From assembly GCA_030430835.1 (NCBI GenBank), contig JAUIKJ010000171.1, forward strand, positions 1 to 6,549: DNA of 6,549 nucleotides, written 5' to 3'. Below the pieces are notes generated by a model. That model did no database searches and was not told where the DNA came from. It saw only the letters and a program-made list of their open reading frames with translations. Source of the DNA: Candidatus Hydrogenedentota bacterium. Lineage in GTDB: Bacteria; Hydrogenedentota; Hydrogenedentia; Hydrogenedentales; JAEUWI01. How positions within the stretch are numbered: the first letter of the stretch is position 1; each line of letters starts with the position of its first letter. Made by a program: the position numbers and the translations under genes. Of the stretch, positions 4,923 to 6,549 are shown piece by piece.

Positions 4923-6549
4923 ATGCGCGGAGTGTATTTCCATTCGTTCTTGACGGGGGTACTGTTTCTATTCGGCTTGTGGGCCGGCTTGGCCGCGCCC
5001 GCGAGCGCCGGTGTCGACTATGACTTTGGCGACGCACCGGACCAAGCAGGTTCGGGTAACTTCGGTCCGTTGCAGGGGCACTACCCCACGCTGGATCCCA
5101 CGGGCAACACGGGCTTTGCGGGGCGGACCGGCCCCTTTCACGATGCCGTGCCGAACGAACGCCTGGGCGCGTTCATCGATACGGAGACCTCGGCCAATGT
5201 GACGAATGCCGATTTCTTCGACGACGGATTCCGCGGATTCTTTTTCCTCGTGGCGGGTATTCCGGTTTCGACCTGGGCACGTTTCGAGGTGTCGGTGCCG
5301 GCAGCCGCACCCAACACCACGCGCTACCTCAACGTGGCGGTAGACTTTAATCAGGACGGCCAATGGGAAGCCTATCCCGCGGTGCTTGGCGGTACCGTGA
5401 CCGAATGGGTAGTGCAGAATTTTCCGGTGACCGTAGCACCGGGCACGAGCGAGATCGTGAATGCGGGTCCCTTCTTCTGGGGCGAAGGGCTGCTCTTCGC
5501 CTATCCGACCTGGTTCCGGGCCACCATTAGCACGACGACACTCAGCAGTGCGGACTTCGGTGCAAGCGGCTGGGATGGATCGGGGCCGGCAGGTGGCTTC
5601 AGCAGTGGTGAGACCGAGGACTACTACTGGGGCGGCTGGGGCCGCGGTGTGGGTGGCGGTGGCGGCCCGCCTCCAGGTGAAGGGGAAGGCGAGGGTGAAG
5701 GGGAGGGCGAAGGGGAAGGGGAAGGCGAGGGCGAACCCGAAGGGGAAGACTTCGGTCCCTGCACCGGGCTGCGGGTGAAATGGATGCCGGAGCGGGTGAT
5801 TGTCCGCGATGAAGGCGCGATGTTCCGGATACTCGTGTGCAATAACACGAACAAGGACAAGCAGGTACGGGTCAACTGGCAGGTGGACGGTGATCCGGCC
5901 AATGTGCAACAGGTGCCGGTGCCCGTCACTGTGCCGGCAAAGGACTGCGTGTGGATCAAGTTCAATGTGAACTGGGCGGATCCGCAACCCGGCAACATGG
6001 CTATCGGCACGCCGATCATCGAGTGCAAGGACGGCCGCCTGCTCAATCCGCCAGACGGTACAGGGATCATTCTGGATTTCGTTCCGGGGTCGCCGGGCGA
6101 CATGACAACCGACGTGCAGATCGGCACGGCGCTGGGCGCGACGATGAATGTGAACACAAGCATCACGCCGGGATTCGACGTGGACCTGTGGCCCTTCACG
6201 ATATTCGACACCGATCCGATCCCGAGTCCGAATACGATCAATCAGGTCGTCAAGGGCGCACCCTTTGACGTGGACACCGTGATCTATTCCGCCACGATCG
6301 AGCCGCCGGTGCCGGCGCCGCCCGCGCCGTCGCTGTTGCAGATGCCCTACTATCCGAACGACCCGGCCTACGCCGCGAGCGACGTAATCGCGGTGAAGTA
6401 CGACACAAACAACGCCGAGTGGATCCCCTTTGTCCCCTTCGACGTCGACCCGAACGATTCGCTGGTCTCCATCGAGATCACGGAGACCGGCATCTACGGT
6501 GTAGCCCGGAAGATGGCCGTAGCGGAAGGCGAAGGCGAAGGCGAAGGCG
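4923..6549 (+). CDS. Secreted GEVED-domain protein with Gly-Glu linkers (open at the right edge)
   Basis: At least 542 aa, with no stop before the window ends. Residues 1-29 are a Sec signal (core FLTGVLFLFGLWAGLAAP, cleavage at ASA|G). Residues 33-235 resemble the GEVED domain of secreted and cell-surface proteins: DFGDAPD (34-40), LGAFIDTE (81-88), LNVAVDFNQDGQWE (136-149) and the closing GETEDYY (229-235). A Gly/Pro run leads into ten Gly-Glu dipeptides (252-271). A second, probably beta-rich region follows, with cysteines at 280, 306, 342 and 368 that could form disulfides. It ends in a segment (DVIAVKYDTNNAEWIPF, then EITETGIYGVA) resembling domains common near the C-terminus of surface proteins. 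A second Glu-Gly tract starts at residue 535. The role is unknown; a structural or adhesive envelope protein is an inference. The gene is divergent from the acylase, with its own promoter. Confidence 0.85.
   Translation, partial: MRGVYFHSFLTGVLFLFGLWAGLAAPASAGVDYDFGDAPDQAGSGNFGPLQGHYPTLDPTGNTGFAGRTGPFHDAVPNERLGAFIDTETSANVTNADFFDDGFRGFFFLVAGIPVSTWARFEVSVPAAAPNTTRYLNVAVDFNQDGQWEAYPAVLGGTVTEWVVQNFPVTVAPGTSEIVNAGPFFWGEGLLFAYPTWFRATISTTTLSSADFGASGWDGSGPAGGFSSGETEDYYWGGWGRGVGGGGGPPPGEGEGEGEGEGEGEGEGEGEPEGEDFGPCTGLRVKWMPERVIVRDEGAMFRILVCNNTNKDKQVRVNWQVDGDPANVQQVPVPVTVPAKDCVWIKFNVNWADPQPGNMAIGTPIIECKDGRLLNPPDGTGIILDFVPGSPGDMTTDVQIGTALGATMNVNTSITPGFDVDLWPFTIFDTDPIPSPNTINQVVKGAPFDVDTVIYSATIEPPVPAPPAPSLLQMPYYPNDPAYAASDVIAVKYDTNNAEWIPFVPFDVDPNDSLVSIEITETGIYGVARKMAVAEGEGEGEG
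5676..5735 (+). repeat. (Gly-Glu)10 coding tract with mixed synonymous codons
   Basis: Twenty codons alternate Gly and Glu, then continue P-E-G-E-D. Glycine uses GGT, GGG and GGC, and glutamate uses GAA and GAG, so the DNA is only an approximate hexamer repeat although the peptide repeat is perfect. It acts as an acidic flexible linker between the GEVED domain and the cysteine-containing region. Confidence 0.9.
6525..6549 (+). repeat. Start of a second Glu-Gly tract, perfect GAAGGC hexamers
   Basis: Four exact copies of GAAGGC run to the window edge and encode (Glu-Gly)4. Its full length and what follows it are not visible. The exact repetition contrasts with the codon mixture of the first tract. 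Confidence 0.85.

Noticed and set aside
4968..5987. 339-aa minus-strand ORF, and the 5624-6241 minus ORF with a Pro-Ser repeat
   Set aside because: Both are shadows of the GEVED gene; the Pro-Ser run is the Gly-Glu DNA repeat read on the other strand. The plus frame has a signal peptide, ribosome binding site and recognisable domains.

Overview
The window is GC-rich and gene-dense, and it reads as bacterial chromosome. It holds three complete genes and two genes cut by the window edges. Several traits together suggest a member of the PVC group or a neighbouring phylum such as Candidatus Hydrogenedentes: a Tat-exported sugar-isomerase-like TIM barrel, a GEVED-type secreted protein with long Gly-Glu linkers, and REP-like GCTTGGGAACG palindromes between convergent genes. 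This placement is an inference from protein style; the window contains no marker gene.

Layout, left to right. (1) Positions 1-1136, minus strand: a two-gene unit, a CHAD-domain (polyphosphate-binding type) protein followed after 5 nt by the start of a 6-phosphofructokinase that runs off the left edge. (2) Positions 1137-1229: a short divergent promoter region in which the -10 boxes of the two directions overlap in the 9-bp palindrome TAGAGTCTA. (3) Positions 1230-2165, plus strand: a Tat-exported sugar phosphate isomerase/epimerase-like protein. (4) Positions 2166-2437: a convergent intergenic region made almost entirely of inverted repeats, namely one terminator-like hairpin, a composite nested palindrome and CGCAAAG-type repeat arms. 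(5) Positions 2438-4621, minus strand: a complete secreted penicillin acylase/AHL acylase family (S45 Ntn-hydrolase) protein. (6) Positions 4622-4922: a second divergent region with back-to-back promoters and a leader of about 177 nt with several possible stems. (7) Positions 4923-6549, plus strand: a secreted GEVED-domain protein with (Gly-Glu)n linkers, open at the right edge.

How the genes relate. Only the CHAD and phosphofructokinase genes look like an operon. The CHAD gene and the TIM-barrel gene probably share a bidirectional promoter. The acylase and the GEVED protein are divergent, and both are exported. Three of the four full or partial products with a visible N-terminus outside the CHAD gene carry export signals (one Tat, two Sec), so the right two thirds of the window is devoted to cell-envelope or extracellular functions. 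No phage, transposase, CRISPR array, tRNA or rRNA is visible. I see no clear novel multi-gene system. The most unusual items are the symmetric divergent promoter, the nested palindrome block, the CHAD-PFK pairing, and the Gly-Glu-linked surface protein.
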